Of a stretch of 64,000 nucleotides of DNA, positions 18,479-28,176 are shown piece after piece. The number at the start of each line of letters is the position of its first letter. Positions within the stretch are counted from its first letter, which is position 1. The notes beneath the pieces are model-generated. The model ran no database searches. It saw only the letters and a program-made list of their open reading frames with translations, and was not told where the DNA came from. A program made the position numbers and the translations under genes. This DNA is from Rhizobium sp. 16-449-1b. GTDB taxonomy: Bacteria > Pseudomonadota > Alphaproteobacteria > Rhizobiales > Rhizobiaceae. Where the stretch lies: NCBI RefSeq assembly GCF_017741935.1, contig NZ_JAGHMH010000006.1, positions 62,001 through 126,000 on the forward strand, read 5' to 3'.

Positions 18479-18823
18479 ATGGCAAAGCAGCTAAAGCTCG
18501 ATATCGCGGGCGTCGAACCTGAAGTCGGCGCCCCGGCGGAGGATCGGTTGATCGCTGGCGATCCGCAGTTCCGGACATGGAACCTAGAAGAGGCTGATGG
18601 CGGTCTCTATGCGGGCATCTGGGAGGCGACGCCGGGCAAGTGGCGCATCGTCTATGACGAATGGGAGTACTTCAACGTTCTCTCTGGCCACTCGATCGTC
18701 ACCGAAGACGATGGCGAGCCCTTCCACCTGCGCGCCGGCGACCGGATGATCCTGAGACCTGGCTTCAAGGGAACGTGGGAAGTCATTGAAACGACTCGCA
18801 AGGATTACGTCATCAGGCTCTGA
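18479..18823 (+). CDS. Cupin domain protein
   Basis: A 114-residue single cupin. EATPGKWRIVYDEWEYFNVLSG followed by HLRAGDRMILRPGFKGTWEVIE has the spacing of the cupin_3 (ureidoglycine aminohydrolase-like, DUF861) family. The first metal motif is poor in histidine, so metal binding is uncertain. It starts six bases after the metY stop and is presumably co-transcribed with it; a hairpin follows. Function unknown. Confidence 0.75.
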   Translation: MAKQLKLDIAGVEPEVGAPAEDRLIAGDPQFRTWNLEEADGGLYAGIWEATPGKWRIVYDEWEYFNVLSGHSIVTEDDGEPFHLRAGDRMILRPGFKGTWEVIETTRKDYVIRL

Positions 18824-18829
18824 TGGCGC

Positions 18830-18852
18830 TGTCCCCGCGCGGGGACATTGTT
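18830..18852 (+). terminator. Probable terminator after metY-cupin
   Basis: TGTCCCC and GGGGACA form a perfect seven-bp stem with a GCGC loop, followed by the weak T-tract TTGTT. It lies seven bases after the cupin stop, between convergent genes. Confidence 0.55.
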
Positions 18853-18862
18853 GCTGCGCTCT

Positions 18863-19342
18863 TCAATCCTGAGCCTGTCGGGCGCCGGAAAAGGCCGCGG
18901 CAAAGCCGGGCGATGCGATGAGATCCATGGTCCGTCGCAGGTTTTCCGAGGCTTCCTTTCCGAAAGCTGCGTCGAAGCGCGCCTGTGCCTCGCGCCACAG
19001 ACCGTTCGTGTCGCTCCACAATTGATTGCCCTTTTCCGTCAGCCGCACGCGCTTGACGCGCCGGTCGTGCTCGTCGGCAACCAGTTCGACCAGCCCATCG
19101 CGCTGCAGCGGCTTCAGCGTGTGCCCGAGCGCGGAAAGATCCATCACCATTGCCTCCGCCAGCATCTTAAGCGGCGTTTCGCGGCCGAGCTTGATCTGCG
19201 TCAGCAGCGTGTATTGCGTGATCTTCAAGCCGCTCGGCGCGAGCACGTCTTCATAAAGCTGGCCCAATTGCCGTGATGCGCGCTTGAGCGCGCTGTTGCT
19301 GCAATAATTCCATGCCCCGTCAGGGGCGTTGCTCTCTGCCAT
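18863..19342 (-). CDS. MarR family transcriptional regulator
   Basis: A 159-residue winged-helix protein. The region ITQYTLLTQIKLGRETPLKMLAEAM..ALGHTLKPLQRDGLVEL is the helix-turn-helix and DEHDRRVKRVRLTEKG is the wing with the family signature DxRxxxxxLTxxG. I chose the ATG at 19342 because TGGAGAAC lies upstream; the frame extends 16 codons further. It is divergent from the SDR gene and the 185-base gap contains a palindrome suited to a MarR dimer, so it probably controls the SDR gene and itself. Confidence 0.88.
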   Translation of the reverse strand: MAESNAPDGAWNYCSNSALKRASRQLGQLYEDVLAPSGLKITQYTLLTQIKLGRETPLKMLAEAMVMDLSALGHTLKPLQRDGLVELVADEHDRRVKRVRLTEKGNQLWSDTNGLWREAQARFDAAFGKEASENLRRTMDLIASPGFAAAFSGARQAQD

Positions 19343-19449
19343 CGAATGTTCTCCATCGGTGATGTCTTCCGATTGGTGGCGATCCGTCAACCGCTAAACG
19401 ACACATCTTTTGCCGCACCTCTTGCGCACGTCGATCCATGACTTAAATA

Positions 19450-19467
19450 TAGTGGCATATACCAGTA
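19450..19467. promoter_or_regulatory. Candidate operator between marR-like gene and SDR gene
   Basis: An 18-base imperfect palindrome, TAGTGGCATATACCAGTA, matches its reverse complement at 14 of 18 positions (TA-TGG-ATAT-CCA-TA symmetric). Size and symmetry fit a MarR-family dimer. It is about 60 bases upstream of the SDR start and about 110 from the regulator start, and overlaps a possible TATAGT -10 element. Confidence 0.5.
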
Positions 19468-19527
19468 AATTTCAACGCGCCTCGCCAAATCGGGCGGGGT
19501 GAGTTCAAACAAGGAAGGAATGCCGCA

Positions 19528-20331
19528 ATGTCCACCGCTACTCTCGGAACCGCACTCGTCACCGGCGCCTCGTCCGGCATCGGCGCAACTTATGCCGATC
19601 GTCTCGCCAAGCGCGGCTATGATCTCGTTCTCGTTGCCCGCGATGCCGCGCGTCTGCAGGCTTTGGCCGACAGGTTGGCCAAAGAGACAGGCGTGAAAGT
19701 GAGCGTGCTGCCGGCCGACCTTACCGATCGCGCCGACGTCAGGATCGTCGAGAAGCGCCTGCGGGAGGACGCGGATATCAGCCTGCTCGTTAACAATGCC
19801 GGCATCGGCCCCAAGGGCACGCTGGTGGAGGATGATATCGATTATCTCGAAACGATGATCGAGCTGAACGTGGTTGCCGCCAATCGGCTTGCCGTTGCCG
19901 CCGCGCAGGCCTTTGCGGCGCGGGGCAGGGGCGCCATCGTCAACATCGCGTCGGTGGTCGCCTATATTCCGGAGCGGTTCAACGGCACCTACAGCGCCAC
20001 CAAGGCTTTCGTCCTCAACCTCACCCAGGCCATCCATTCGGAAGTCGCGGAAAAGGGCGTCAAGGTTCAGGCGGTCATGCCCGGCCTGACCCGCACTGAA
20101 ATCTTCGAGCGCGCCGGCCGCTCCTTCGACCAGATGCCGCCCTCGATGGTCATGGACGTGACCGACATGGTGGACGCGGCCCTTGCGGGCTTCGATCAGG
20201 GTGAACTGGTCACCATCCCGTCCTTGCCCGATAGCGCCGATCTCGACGCCGCAACGGCAGCACGCCTGGCGCTCGGGCCCAACCTTTCGCACAACAAGCC
20301 GGCAGCGCGCTATGGCGTAACGGCGGCCTAG
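19528..20331 (+). CDS. Short-chain dehydrogenase/reductase
   Basis: A 267-residue classical [11 protein letters not shown] (residues 12-19) is the cofactor loop, NNAG (89-92) the structural motif, and Ser142, Tyr155 and Lys159 (YSATK) the catalytic residues. VARDAARL after the second strand has an arginine at the position that favours NADP(H). The substrate is unknown. An AAGGAAGGAA ribosome site precedes the ATG. It is divergent from the marR-like gene and its stop overlaps the dctD stop by three bases in the convergent sense (CTAG). Confidence 0.9.
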   Translation: MSTATLGTALVTGASSGIGATYADRLAKRGYDLVLVARDAARLQALADRLAKETGVKVSVLPADLTDRADVRIVEKRLREDADISLLVNNAGIGPKGTLVEDDIDYLETMIELNVVAANRLAVAAAQAFAARGRGAIVNIASVVAYIPERFNGTYSATKAFVLNLTQAIHSEVAEKGVKVQAVMPGLTRTEIFERAGRSFDQMPPSMVMDVTDMVDAALAGFDQGELVTIPSLPDSADLDAATAARLALGPNLSHNKPAARYGVTAA

Positions 20332-21695
20332 TTCCGCTCGTCGCTCGGCGCGAAGTCGGCACGCACGATGCCGTGGCGCTGCAGCTTGTCGTAGAAGGTC
20401 TTTCGCGGGATGCCGAGTTCCGCGATCGTCCTGCGCACATCACCGTCATTGGCGTCGAGCACGTCGCGGATGATGCTCGCCTCGTAGCGGTCCAGCCGAT
20501 CGGGCAGGGGCAAGCCCTCGCCGAGATCCGTGGGCTTCGGCTCTGACGCGCTACCGGCGAACTGCTCCACGCCAAGCACGAAACGCTCGGCGAAATGCGA
20601 GAGTTCGCGCACGTTGCCGGGCCAGTCGTGGCCCTGCAGATGCCGGTGCACAACGGAAGACGCAACCGGCATGTCGCGCTTGAAGCGCTTCGCCGCGCGC
20701 TCGGCGAAATAGCCGAAGAGCAGCGGAATGTCGTCGCGCCGTTCCCTGAGCGGCGGGATCGAGATCGTCACCACGTTTAGTCGGTAATAGAGATCCTCGC
20801 GGAATTCGCCGCGCTGTCTGGGATCGCCGAGATCGACCTTGGCGGCCGCGACCACGCGCAGGTCGACCGGCCGCACCTCGTTGGTCCCGAGCGGCGTCAC
20901 CTCGCGCATTTCAAGCACGCGCAGCATCTGCACCTGTGTCGACGGCGCCATGCTCTCGATTTCGTCGAGAAACAGCGTACCGCCGCTGGCGTGCTCGATG
21001 CGCCCGACACGCTTCTTCTGCGCGCCGGTGAAGGCGCCGGGCTCATGGCCGAACAGCTCGCTCTCGATCACGGTCTCCGGCAGGGCGCCGCAGTTGAGCG
21101 CCACGAAATTCCCGGCCTTGCGCCGCCCCCACTGGTGCAGCAGGCTGGCCACGACTTCCTTGCCGCTGCCGGTCTCGCCGGTCACCAGCACATCGACATC
21201 GGTATCGGCGATCTGCCGCAGTGTATGCCGCAGCCGCTCCATCGCCGGCGTCTGGCCGATCAGCGGCAGGTCATCGCGCACCTGCTCGCTTGCCTTGCGC
21301 AAGGTCCGGTTCTCCAGCACCAGGCGCCGCTTCTCAACCGCTCGGCGCACACTCTGCACCAGCCGGTCGGCGGGGAAGGGCTTGCTGATGAAATCATACA
21401 CACCCTGCTGGATCGCCTTCACAGCCATCGGAATGTCGCCGTGACCGGTGACCAGGATGACGGGAAGGTCCCGGTCCTGCCGCTGCACGCGGTCGAACAA
21501 CTGCAGGCCGTCCATCTGCGGCATGCGGATATCGGAGACGATGATCCCTGGAAAATCCGGCGTCAGCGCCGCCAGCGCATCGACCGCCGATGAAAAGGCG
21601 TAAACGGAAAAGCCCGCCAGTTCCAGCGTCTGCCTGGTGGCGCGCAAAAGGTCCTTGTCGTCGTCGACGAGGAAGATGGATGCGGCGTCTGTCAT
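20328..21695 (-). CDS. dctD: C4-dicarboxylate transport response regulator DctD (sigma-54 activator)
   Basis: A 455-residue NtrC-type regulator. The receiver domain (residues 5-120) has Asp55 (SDIRMP) as the phosphoacceptor and Lys105 (SKPF). The AAA+ domain has Walker A GETGSGKE (173-180) and the sigma-54 contact loop GAFTGA (220-225). A C-terminal Fis-type helix-turn-helix follows ([23 protein letters not shown]). It activates dctA from upstream sites together with sigma-54 RNA polymerase when phosphorylated by DctB. The start overlaps the dctB stop by four bases. Assignment rests on the dctA neighbour and the binding sites. Confidence 0.95.
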   Translation of the reverse strand: MTDAASIFLVDDDKDLLRATRQTLELAGFSVYAFSSAVDALAALTPDFPGIIVSDIRMPQMDGLQLFDRVQRQDRDLPVILVTGHGDIPMAVKAIQQGVYDFISKPFPADRLVQSVRRAVEKRRLVLENRTLRKASEQVRDDLPLIGQTPAMERLRHTLRQIADTDVDVLVTGETGSGKEVVASLLHQWGRRKAGNFVALNCGALPETVIESELFGHEPGAFTGAQKKRVGRIEHASGGTLFLDEIESMAPSTQVQMLRVLEMREVTPLGTNEVRPVDLRVVAAAKVDLGDPRQRGEFREDLYYRLNVVTISIPPLRERRDDIPLLFGYFAERAAKRFKRDMPVASSVVHRHLQGHDWPGNVRELSHFAERFVLGVEQFAGSASEPKPTDLGEGLPLPDRLDRYEASIIRDVLDANDGDVRRTIAELGIPRKTFYDKLQRHGIVRADFAPSDERN

Positions 21696-23554
21696 GGCTT
21701 TGCTCTCACGAGATGCACGATGAAGCTGGTTCCCTGGTCGCTGCTGGAGACCTCGATGCGTCCGCCGTAATCGGCGACGATATCCTTGGAGATCACCAGG
21801 CCAAGGCCGAGACCCTTCTCCTTGGAGGTGTTGAAGGGCGTAAACAGCGATGCGAGGATGGCGGCGGGTATCCCCGGGCCATTATCGGCGACGATCACCT
21901 CGACATCCTCATCCGTCGCGACCGCCGAGATCTCCACCCGCGCATCGCTGCGGCCCTCCAGAGCTTCCAGCGCGTTCTGAAACAGGTTGATCAGGATCTG
22001 TTCGAGCCGAACCCTGTTGCCGAGAACTTGCAGCCCCGGCGGTGGCAGCTTGATGCTGAGCGCCTGCAATTGTCCGGCAAAGCGGCTCTTGAGCAGCACC
22101 ACGGCGCCCTCGATCACGTCACGCAACTCCACCGGCTCCGGTGCCGTCCTCCCCTTGCGCGCAAAGGCCTTCAGCTCCTCGGTGATCGAACCGATCCGCT
22201 CGGTGAGATCAGCGATGGCGCCGAGGTTCTCCTTCACCGGCTCGGCCTGTTCGCGATCGAGGAAGACGCGCGCATTATCAGCATAGGCGCGGATGGTCGC
22301 GACCGGCTGGTTGATCTCATGCGCGACGCCGGCCGCGACCTGGCCAAGAATGGCAAGCCGGTTTGCCTGGACAAGCTCCTGCTGCACGACCTGCAATCTG
22401 GATTCGGTATTCCGGTGATCGGCGATCTCTTCCTGCAGGCGGTCGCGCGCGCGGCTGAGGTCCTCGGTGCGGGCGGCGACCCGTCGCTCAAGTTCCTCTC
22501 GCATCGACAATTCGACTGCAATCCGCATGGCAGCACTTTGCCTGCGCCGAAGCAGGAATGCCGCGACCGCAAGGATGGGCACGAGCACGGCGAGCGACAG
22601 CAACCGCATTTCCCGCACGGACGAGGCGACGGCCGCTTCCGTTGGCACCAGATACTCCAGCCGCCAGGGCGTCGTCGGCACGGCGGCGTAGAGGCGCAGA
22701 TATTCCGCGGCACTGCTGCCGGGAAGGATCGCTGAAACCAGCGACGTCTTGGGGTCGATGATATCGGGCCTGACCACCGGCAGCGGCGTCAGCGGCGCAT
22801 CGCCGAATTGCAGGCTCTCGCGGATGGCGGCGAGCTCTTGCTGCGGCACCGGCACCGCCGTCATGAAGCGCCATGAGGGGATGCTGGTGATCAGCACGAC
22901 GCCGTGCTCGTCGGTCACGTAAACCGGCCGGCGGGTGTCACGCCAGTCGGTCTCCAGCTGGTCGAATTCCAGCTTCACCACCACGACGCCGAGCGGCGCG
23001 TCGGCGCTGCCGACCCTGCGCGAGATGTAGAGGCCCGGGCGCTTGCTGACGCTGCCGAGCGCGAAATGCTCTGCCGTTCCCTGCTGCATCGCCCTCTTGA
23101 AATAGTCGCGGAACGTATAGTCGTTGCCGACGAAGCTGATCGGCTCGCGCCAGTTGCTGGACGCGATGGCAAGGCCATCGGTGCCGATGACATAGAGTAC
23201 GGCGGCCTGCGTGCCCGTCACCAGCCGCTCCAGCTTGCGGTTCAAAATGTCAATATCGGTGACGCTGGTGGAGGAGAGGGCATTCAGAACCTGCTGGTCC
23301 TCGGCGAGCAGCAATGGCAGCGCGCGAGGGCGCTCAAGCACGGCCGTCAGCAGCGCCACCTTCAGGCTGGCATCGGTCTGGCTCTGGGCCGCGAGCGCGT
23401 TGATCGACGAACTGCGCCCGTAGAGTGCCGCACCGATCAGGGCTGCGACAAGCAAGGCGGCTGAGAGCGTAACGAAGAGGATCCAGCCGCGTCGCGTCCT
23501 GCGATCGACGTCGTCGATGGTCTCAAACCCCGGAATGCTCGGCGTATTTGGCAT
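21692..23554 (-). CDS. dctB: C4-dicarboxylate sensor histidine kinase DctB
   Basis: A 620-residue sensor kinase. Two membrane helices (about 20-45 and 300-325) enclose a periplasmic double PAS-like sensor domain that binds C4-dicarboxylates in the family. The cytoplasmic part has a coiled-coil linker, the H-box [17 protein letters not shown] with His412, and an HATPase domain with [10 protein letters not shown] and DNGPGIP and the G-box [11 protein letters not shown]. It phosphorylates DctD. A TTG three codons upstream (23563) is an alternative start; neither has a good ribosome site. The first DctD box begins at 23563, next to this start, so DctD could also affect dctBD. Confidence 0.94.
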   Translation of the reverse strand: MPNTPSIPGFETIDDVDRRTRRGWILFVTLSAALLVAALIGAALYGRSSSINALAAQSQTDASLKVALLTAVLERPRALPLLLAEDQQVLNALSSTSVTDIDILNRKLERLVTGTQAAVLYVIGTDGLAIASSNWREPISFVGNDYTFRDYFKRAMQQGTAEHFALGSVSKRPGLYISRRVGSADAPLGVVVVKLEFDQLETDWRDTRRPVYVTDEHGVVLITSIPSWRFMTAVPVPQQELAAIRESLQFGDAPLTPLPVVRPDIIDPKTSLVSAILPGSSAAEYLRLYAAVPTTPWRLEYLVPTEAAVASSVREMRLLSLAVLVPILAVAAFLLRRRQSAAMRIAVELSMREELERRVAARTEDLSRARDRLQEEIADHRNTESRLQVVQQELVQANRLAILGQVAAGVAHEINQPVATIRAYADNARVFLDREQAEPVKENLGAIADLTERIGSITEELKAFARKGRTAPEPVELRDVIEGAVVLLKSRFAGQLQALSIKLPPPGLQVLGNRVRLEQILINLFQNALEALEGRSDARVEISAVATDEDVEVIVADNGPGIPAAILASLFTPFNTSKEKGLGLGLVISKDIVADYGGRIEVSSSDQGTSFIVHLVRAKP

Positions 23555-23562
23555 GGTATTCA

Positions 23563-23582
23563 ATGTGCGGATTTTCGCACAT
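23563..23582. promoter_or_regulatory. DctD upstream activator site 1
   Basis: TGTGCGGATTTTCGCACA within 23564-23581 is a nearly perfect palindrome (outer arms ATGTGCG/CGCACAT). It resembles the known rhizobial DctD boxes. Its centre lies about 140 bases before the predicted dctA start of transcription and adjoins the dctB start. Confidence 0.8.
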
Positions 23583-23594
23583 TCGTCAAATGAA

Positions 23595-23616
23595 ATTGTG
23601 CGGTAATTCGCGCAAT
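23595..23616. promoter_or_regulatory. DctD upstream activator site 2
   Basis: TTGTGCGGTAATTCGCGCAA is a second imperfect palindrome with the same TGTGCGG...CGCG/CGCA arms, centred 33 bases (about three helical turns) from site 1, which would allow cooperative binding of two DctD dimers on one face. Confidence 0.78.
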
Positions 23617-23687
23617 CGGGCTCCGGCGACGTTTCAGCCCAGAAGAAAACCGTTTTGAATCATGGCGATATTGCGGCGCGCGGAAAC

Positions 23688-23703
23688 TGGCACGGTCATT
23701 GCA
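23688..23703 (+). promoter_or_regulatory. Sigma-54 (-24/-12) promoter of dctA
   Basis: TGGCACGGTCATTGCA matches the sigma-54 consensus TGGCACG-N4-TTGC(A/T) at every conserved position, with the GG and GC elements at 23689-23690 and 23701-23702. Transcription should start near 23714, about 78 bases before the dctA ATG. Confidence 0.92.
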
Positions 23704-23791
23704 AAGTAGCTGCGAATAGCCGGAAGGCTGTTGATTGAAACGCAGTTGCCCCGGGAGGCCGGTCAGGTTTGGGGGCTTTATGGAGGACACT

Positions 23792-25126
23792 ATGGGTGTT
23801 GCAATTCCAGCCGCCGAGCCGCGGACAAAGATGCCGTTCTACCGGCATCTCTATTTCCAGGTCGTCGTCGCCATCATCGCCGGCATGCTGATCGGCCATT
23901 TCTGGCCGGACTTCGGCGCCAGCCTGAAGCCGCTAGGCGATGCCTTTATCCGCCTCGTCAAGATGATCATCGCACCGGTTATCTTCCTCACGGTCGCCAC
24001 CGGCATCGCCGGCATGTCCGACCTGAAGAAGGTCGGCCGCGTCGCCGGCAAGGCGATGCTTTATTTCATCGTCTTCTCGACGCTGGCGCTCATCGTCGGC
24101 CTCATCGTCGGCAACCTGCTGCATCCGGGCTCCGGCATGAACATCGATCCGGCCACGCTCGATGGCAAGGCTGTCTCGACCTACGCCACCAAGGCGCATG
24201 AGACGACCATCAGCGGCTTCCTGATGAACATCATCCCGGAAACCATCGTTGGTGCATTTGCCCAGGGCGACATCCTGCAGGTGCTGTTCTTCTCTGTCCT
24301 GTTCGGCATCGCGCTCGGCATGGTCGGCGAAAAGGGCAAGCCGGTCACCGATTTCCTGACCGCGCTCACGGCACCTGTTTTCCGCCTCGTCGCCATCCTG
24401 ATGAAGGCTGCCCCGATCGGTGCGTTCGGCGCCATGGCGTTCACCATCGGCAAGTACGGTATCGGCTCGGTCGCCAATCTCGCCTACCTCATCCTCACCT
24501 TCTACATCACGGCGCTTCTCTTCGTGCTGGTCGTGCTGGGTGCGGTTGCGAAGTATAACGGCTTCTCGATCCTGTCGCTGATCCGCTACATCAAGGAAGA
24601 GCTGTTGCTCGTCCTCGGCACGTCCTCGTCGGAAGCGGCTCTGCCGGGTCTGATGCAGAAGATGGAACGCGCCGGCTGCAAGCGCTCGGTCGTCGGCCTG
24701 GTCATCCCGACCGGCTATTCGTTCAATCTCGACGGCACCAACATCTACATGACGCTGGCGGCACTCTTCATCGCCCAGGCAACCGGCATAGATCTGTCGC
24801 TCGGCGACCAGATCCTGCTGCTGCTCGTTGCGATGCTGTCGTCCAAGGGGGCAGCCGGTATCACCGGTGCCGGCTTCATCACGCTCGCGGCAACCCTGTC
24901 GGTCGTGCCTTCGGTTCCTGTCGCCGGCATGGCGCTGATTCTTGGCATTGACCGCTTCATGTCGGAATGCCGCGCTCTGACCAACCTGGTCGGCAACGCT
25001 GTCGCCACCGTTGTGGTCGCCCGCTGGGAAAATGAACTCGACCAGGAAAAGTTCGCGGCCGCCATGGCCGGCCAGCTGCCGGAAGAGCTCGATCAGCCGG
25101 TTCCGACGCTGCAGGCCGCCGAGTAA
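23792..25126 (+). CDS. dctA: C4-dicarboxylate transport protein DctA
   Basis: A 444-residue sodium or proton symporter of the glutamate/aspartate (DAACS) family that imports succinate, fumarate and malate; it is the carbon supply of symbiotic rhizobia in nodules. Signatures are [20 protein letters not shown], the serine-rich hairpin [30 protein letters not shown] and [16 protein letters not shown]. The start at 23792 has GGAGG five bases upstream and gives the usual length; earlier ATG codons at 23735 and 23780 are in frame. Regulated by DctBD and sigma-54 from the divergent gap. Confidence 0.97.
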   Translation: MGVAIPAAEPRTKMPFYRHLYFQVVVAIIAGMLIGHFWPDFGASLKPLGDAFIRLVKMIIAPVIFLTVATGIAGMSDLKKVGRVAGKAMLYFIVFSTLALIVGLIVGNLLHPGSGMNIDPATLDGKAVSTYATKAHETTISGFLMNIIPETIVGAFAQGDILQVLFFSVLFGIALGMVGEKGKPVTDFLTALTAPVFRLVAILMKAAPIGAFGAMAFTIGKYGIGSVANLAYLILTFYITALLFVLVVLGAVAKYNGFSILSLIRYIKEELLLVLGTSSSEAALPGLMQKMERAGCKRSVVGLVIPTGYSFNLDGTNIYMTLAALFIAQATGIDLSLGDQILLLLVAMLSSKGAAGITGAGFITLAATLSVVPSVPVAGMALILGIDRFMSECRALTNLVGNAVATVVVARWENELDQEKFAAAMAGQLPEELDQPVPTLQAAE

Positions 25127-25187
25127 GGCCAACAAACCAAAGAACAGCCTGCCGTCAACAGGCAGCTGTGCCTCCCAAGGCGGATGG

Positions 25188-25218
25188 CCGCGCTCCCGAA
25201 AGGGAGCGCGGTCGTTTT
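25188..25218 (+). terminator. Rho-independent terminator of dctA
   Basis: CCGCGCTCCC and GGGAGCGCGG form a perfect ten-bp stem closed by a GAAA tetraloop, followed by TCGTTTTG. It lies 62 bases after the dctA stop, before the convergent P450 gene. Confidence 0.9.
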
Positions 25219-25231
25219 GTTTGGCCGTTTC

Positions 25232-26485
25232 TCAGCGAGAGGGCCAGCTGAGGTCGAGCCGGTCGAGCCCATGGAAATGGTAGACGTCCTTTACTTCGGG
25301 CGTCTTGGCGAGCTTCAGGCCGGGCAGGCGCTCGAATAGGATCGGCAGCACCACGTTGAGCTCCAGCCGCGCCAGCGGCGCGCCGATGCAGAAGTGAATG
25401 CCGGCGCCGAAGGAGAGGTTGGCCGCCTCGCGGCGATCCGGCTTGAAGGTCAGCGGATCGTTAAATTTCAGCGGATCGAGATTGGCGGCGGCCAGGATCA
25501 GGCTCACCTTGTCGCCGCGTTTGAACGATATGCCGTCGATCTCGGCCGGCTCCAGCGCCCAGCGCTGGAAGATGTGAACCGGTGCGCAGATACGCAGCGA
25601 TTCCTCGACGGTCCGCTCCGTGGTTTCCTCGTCCTTGAACAAGTCTGCCGGCGCAAAGCCACTGTCGAGGATCATGCGCACCGAGTTGCCGATCTGGTGC
25701 ACCGTCGCCTCATGCCCGGCATTCAAAAGCACGATCGTCGTCGACACGAGCTCGTCCTCGGTCAAATACTGGCCCTTGTGCTCGGTATGGATCATGTGCG
25801 TCAAAAGATCGTCGCGCGGATTGGCGCGGCGCTCGGCGATCACGGTCTTCACGTAGTCGGCGAATTCCTTCGCGGCCTTTTCGGCGCCGTCCTCGTCGGC
25901 GCGGGTGCGGCCGAAGAGATACATGCGGATATAGGCGTGCGACCACTTGAGGAGCTGCGGCCCCATCTCCTCGGGGATGCCGATCATCCGTGCGATCATC
26001 GTGACGGGGATGATGTCGGCGAAGGCCGAGAGCAACTCGACCTCCCCCTTGTGCTCGAACTGGTCGATCAGCCGGTTGGCGAGCTCTTCGAGCTCCGGCT
26101 TCATCTTCTCGACATGGCGTGAAACAAAGGCGCGGTTGACGAGCGTGCGCAGGCGCGTGTGCTCCGGCGGCTCGAGTTCGAGCAGGGAGTAGCGTTCTGC
26201 GAGATCGAAATTGACGACGTGCTGGTCGGGCTCGGGAAGCCCCAGCTCCTCGCGGCTGGCGATATGCAGGATCTGCCGGCCGAAGCGGCGGTCGCGCAAC
26301 AGCGCGTTCACATGGTCATATGAGGTGAAGAACCACTGCTTCTGTTCTTCCCAGTAAAATGTGGGACAGTGGGTATGCAATGCCGCGTATGCGGCATTGG
26401 GATTGCTGTAGAACAAGGGGCTGCGCGCATCGATGGAGACGCGGCGCGCGGCGGGGTCAATGGACATGTAAGGCAATGTGATCAT
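25232..26485 (-). CDS. Cytochrome P450
   Basis: A 417-residue soluble bacterial class P450. The haem signature FGAGIHFCIGAPLAR has the cysteine ligand Cys366; the I-helix oxygen-activation motif is NAGHEAT, with Glu-Ala where Asp-Thr or Glu-Thr is more usual just before the Thr, and the K-helix EESLR gives the ExxR pair. The substrate is unknown. No ferredoxin or ferredoxin reductase gene is adjacent, so electrons must come from elsewhere. A second ATG six codons in is an alternative start. It is followed by the convergent dctA terminator and lies 52 bases after the diguanylate cyclase gene on the same strand. Confidence 0.93.
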   Translation of the reverse strand: MITLPYMSIDPAARRVSIDARSPLFYSNPNAAYAALHTHCPTFYWEEQKQWFFTSYDHVNALLRDRRFGRQILHIASREELGLPEPDQHVVNFDLAERYSLLELEPPEHTRLRTLVNRAFVSRHVEKMKPELEELANRLIDQFEHKGEVELLSAFADIIPVTMIARMIGIPEEMGPQLLKWSHAYIRMYLFGRTRADEDGAEKAAKEFADYVKTVIAERRANPRDDLLTHMIHTEHKGQYLTEDELVSTTIVLLNAGHEATVHQIGNSVRMILDSGFAPADLFKDEETTERTVEESLRICAPVHIFQRWALEPAEIDGISFKRGDKVSLILAAANLDPLKFNDPLTFKPDRREAANLSFGAGIHFCIGAPLARLELNVVLPILFERLPGLKLAKTPEVKDVYHFHGLDRLDLSWPSR

Positions 26486-26537
26486 GCCCGAGGCTTAGCG
26501 GATTTGCCCAATCTCGGGAAGAGAGCACAACCTATTG

Positions 26538-27791
26538 TCAGCGTCCAAGTGATCCCACACGACGCAACGCATGGATCTGGTCATCGAGCGTCGGCACGAG
26601 CTCGCCCGTCGTGTGATCCGGCTTTTCTTCCGGCGGTGGCGGCGCTGCCGCCTCGGCCTCGCCGAAGGTGACGGTGCAGTTGCGGCCTGCGGCCTTGGCG
26701 GAATAGAGCGCGCGGTCGGCTGCCGATACCAGCTTGTCCATATTGGCCTCGATGGGCGAGGCAAGGGCCACGCCGATGCTGACGGTGGCCGGAATGATGG
26801 CGTCGCCGGTGCTGACGGGAACGCGGCAGAACTCGGTGCGGATCGTCTCGGCGAGCGCCTCGGCTTCCGTCTGGTCGGTGACGCTTGCAAATGCGCCGAA
26901 TTCCTCGCCACCCATGCGGCCGAACACGCCTGCAGGCGTAAACTGCTGCGCCATGCGGGCAAAGACCGTCAGCACGGCGTCGCCACCCTGGTGGCCGAAG
27001 CGATCGTTGATGCGCTTGAAATTGTCGAGATCGAAAAGGAGAACGGCGACCTGCCGGTTCTCGTCGAAGGCCTTCGTCTGGATGCGCGTGAACTGCGCAA
27101 ACAGGCCGCGGCGATTGAGGACACCAGTCAGCGTGTCGGTGAGGCTGAGAATACGCAATTTCTGCTCCGAGCGCTCCATGATGAGACGAACCGTCAGCGC
27201 GCAGGCAAGCGTCAACATCAGCGCCGTACCCATGGCCGCGATGCCGGCGATATTGGCTGCTTCCATATCACTCGGCGACAGCACGGCGATCGCGCCGGCG
27301 GCGATAAAACAGACGCAGGCCTGCAGGATGAACATGACCGCGAGCTTGGCGCGCGCCGATTCCCGGTTGAGGCCGGGCGAGCTGACAGCCATGGTCAGCG
27401 CCGTCGCGCCTGTTGCCGAGGCGAGGTTGTAGAGGGCGACCCGGTTCGGATAGTCGTCGTGCACCCAGGGCAGGAACACGCCGGCCAGCCAGACGACCGG
27501 TGGCAATAACACCCACCATTCGATCTTGCGCCGGTCAAGCGCCAGATATCCCGCCACCCAGGCGCTCTGGCCCACAAGCGCGATGGTATTGCCCGCCTCG
27601 ATCGACAGATAGCTCGGAATGTGGCCGCGCAGTGCGACCAGTGCAAATCCGATGCCGCTGAGCATGAAGCCCCAGCCCCAATAAAAATAAGTCTTGTCTC
27701 GGACATTATGGCGCCAGGCAATGAACGCGACCAGCGCGAGCGTCATAGCCTCGGAGCACCAAATGGCCAGTCCTGTCGTAACATTGAACAC
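26538..27791 (-). CDS. Membrane-bound diguanylate cyclase (GGDEF domain)
   Basis: A 417-residue protein with about six predicted membrane helices in residues 1-200 and a GGDEF domain at about 215-380. The catalytic motif is intact as GGEEF (294-298), and LLFDLDNFKRINDRFGHQGGD supplies the metal- and substrate-binding residues, so it should make cyclic di-GMP. I see no RxxD inhibitory site five residues before GGEEF. A proline/glutamate-rich tail follows. The membrane part is of an unnamed 7TM-like type and may sense a signal. It precedes the P450 gene; no functional link is evident. Confidence 0.9.
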   Translation of the reverse strand: MFNVTTGLAIWCSEAMTLALVAFIAWRHNVRDKTYFYWGWGFMLSGIGFALVALRGHIPSYLSIEAGNTIALVGQSAWVAGYLALDRRKIEWWVLLPPVVWLAGVFLPWVHDDYPNRVALYNLASATGATALTMAVSSPGLNRESARAKLAVMFILQACVCFIAAGAIAVLSPSDMEAANIAGIAAMGTALMLTLACALTVRLIMERSEQKLRILSLTDTLTGVLNRRGLFAQFTRIQTKAFDENRQVAVLLFDLDNFKRINDRFGHQGGDAVLTVFARMAQQFTPAGVFGRMGGEEFGAFASVTDQTEAEALAETIRTEFCRVPVSTGDAIIPATVSIGVALASPIEANMDKLVSAADRALYSAKAAGRNCTVTFGEAEAAAPPPPEEKPDHTTGELVPTLDDQIHALRRVGSLGR

Positions 27792-28176
27792 GGCAATACC
27801 CCTTGTATGGCCGCATCCTCGCTAAATAAGCTGGCGACTTTCTTAATCGCGGAGCGGCAGCCCGCAGGCCTCGTCCGTTATCTGGCGATAGGCTTTCCAC
27901 GAGGTAAATGACCGGCGTCCCATACTGGGCGAATTCAGCATTTCTTCATCTTGCTGAAGAGAAAAGCTGTGAGCCGGGAGTATGGCTCTCCGCCGTTAAT
28001 GACGGTTTTGAAGAATCTCCCTACAGAGGGCCCATGAAAACAGGCATGGTTTCCCACCGTCTTAACGTTATCCCAAGGCGCGTCTTGAAGAGAAGGGTAG
28101 GGAAGTTCTATGTAGGGATAAGGCATTTTCTTTGATTCCCGGCGTCGGGCCGGAAAGACGTTGACAAAGGACGCAC
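27792..28176 (+). other. Intergenic region upstream of clpP
   Basis: This 385-base gap between the divergent cyclase and clpP holds no credible gene. A candidate heat-shock promoter is annotated inside it, and AAAGGACG before the clpP ATG is the ribosome site. Short open frames on both strands lack ribosome sites or coding character. Confidence 0.4.
28084..28113 (+). promoter_or_regulatory. Candidate RpoH-type promoter of clpP
   Basis: CTTGAA (28084-28089), then 18 bases and CTATGT (28108-28113). CTTGAA is the -35 preferred by alphaproteobacterial heat-shock sigma factors, and clpP is a typical RpoH target. The -10 is only a partial match. Confidence 0.35.

Noticed and set aside
27908..28135. 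75-codon frame upstream of clpP
   Set aside because: No ribosome site, no recognisable pattern and it overlaps the candidate clpP promoter.
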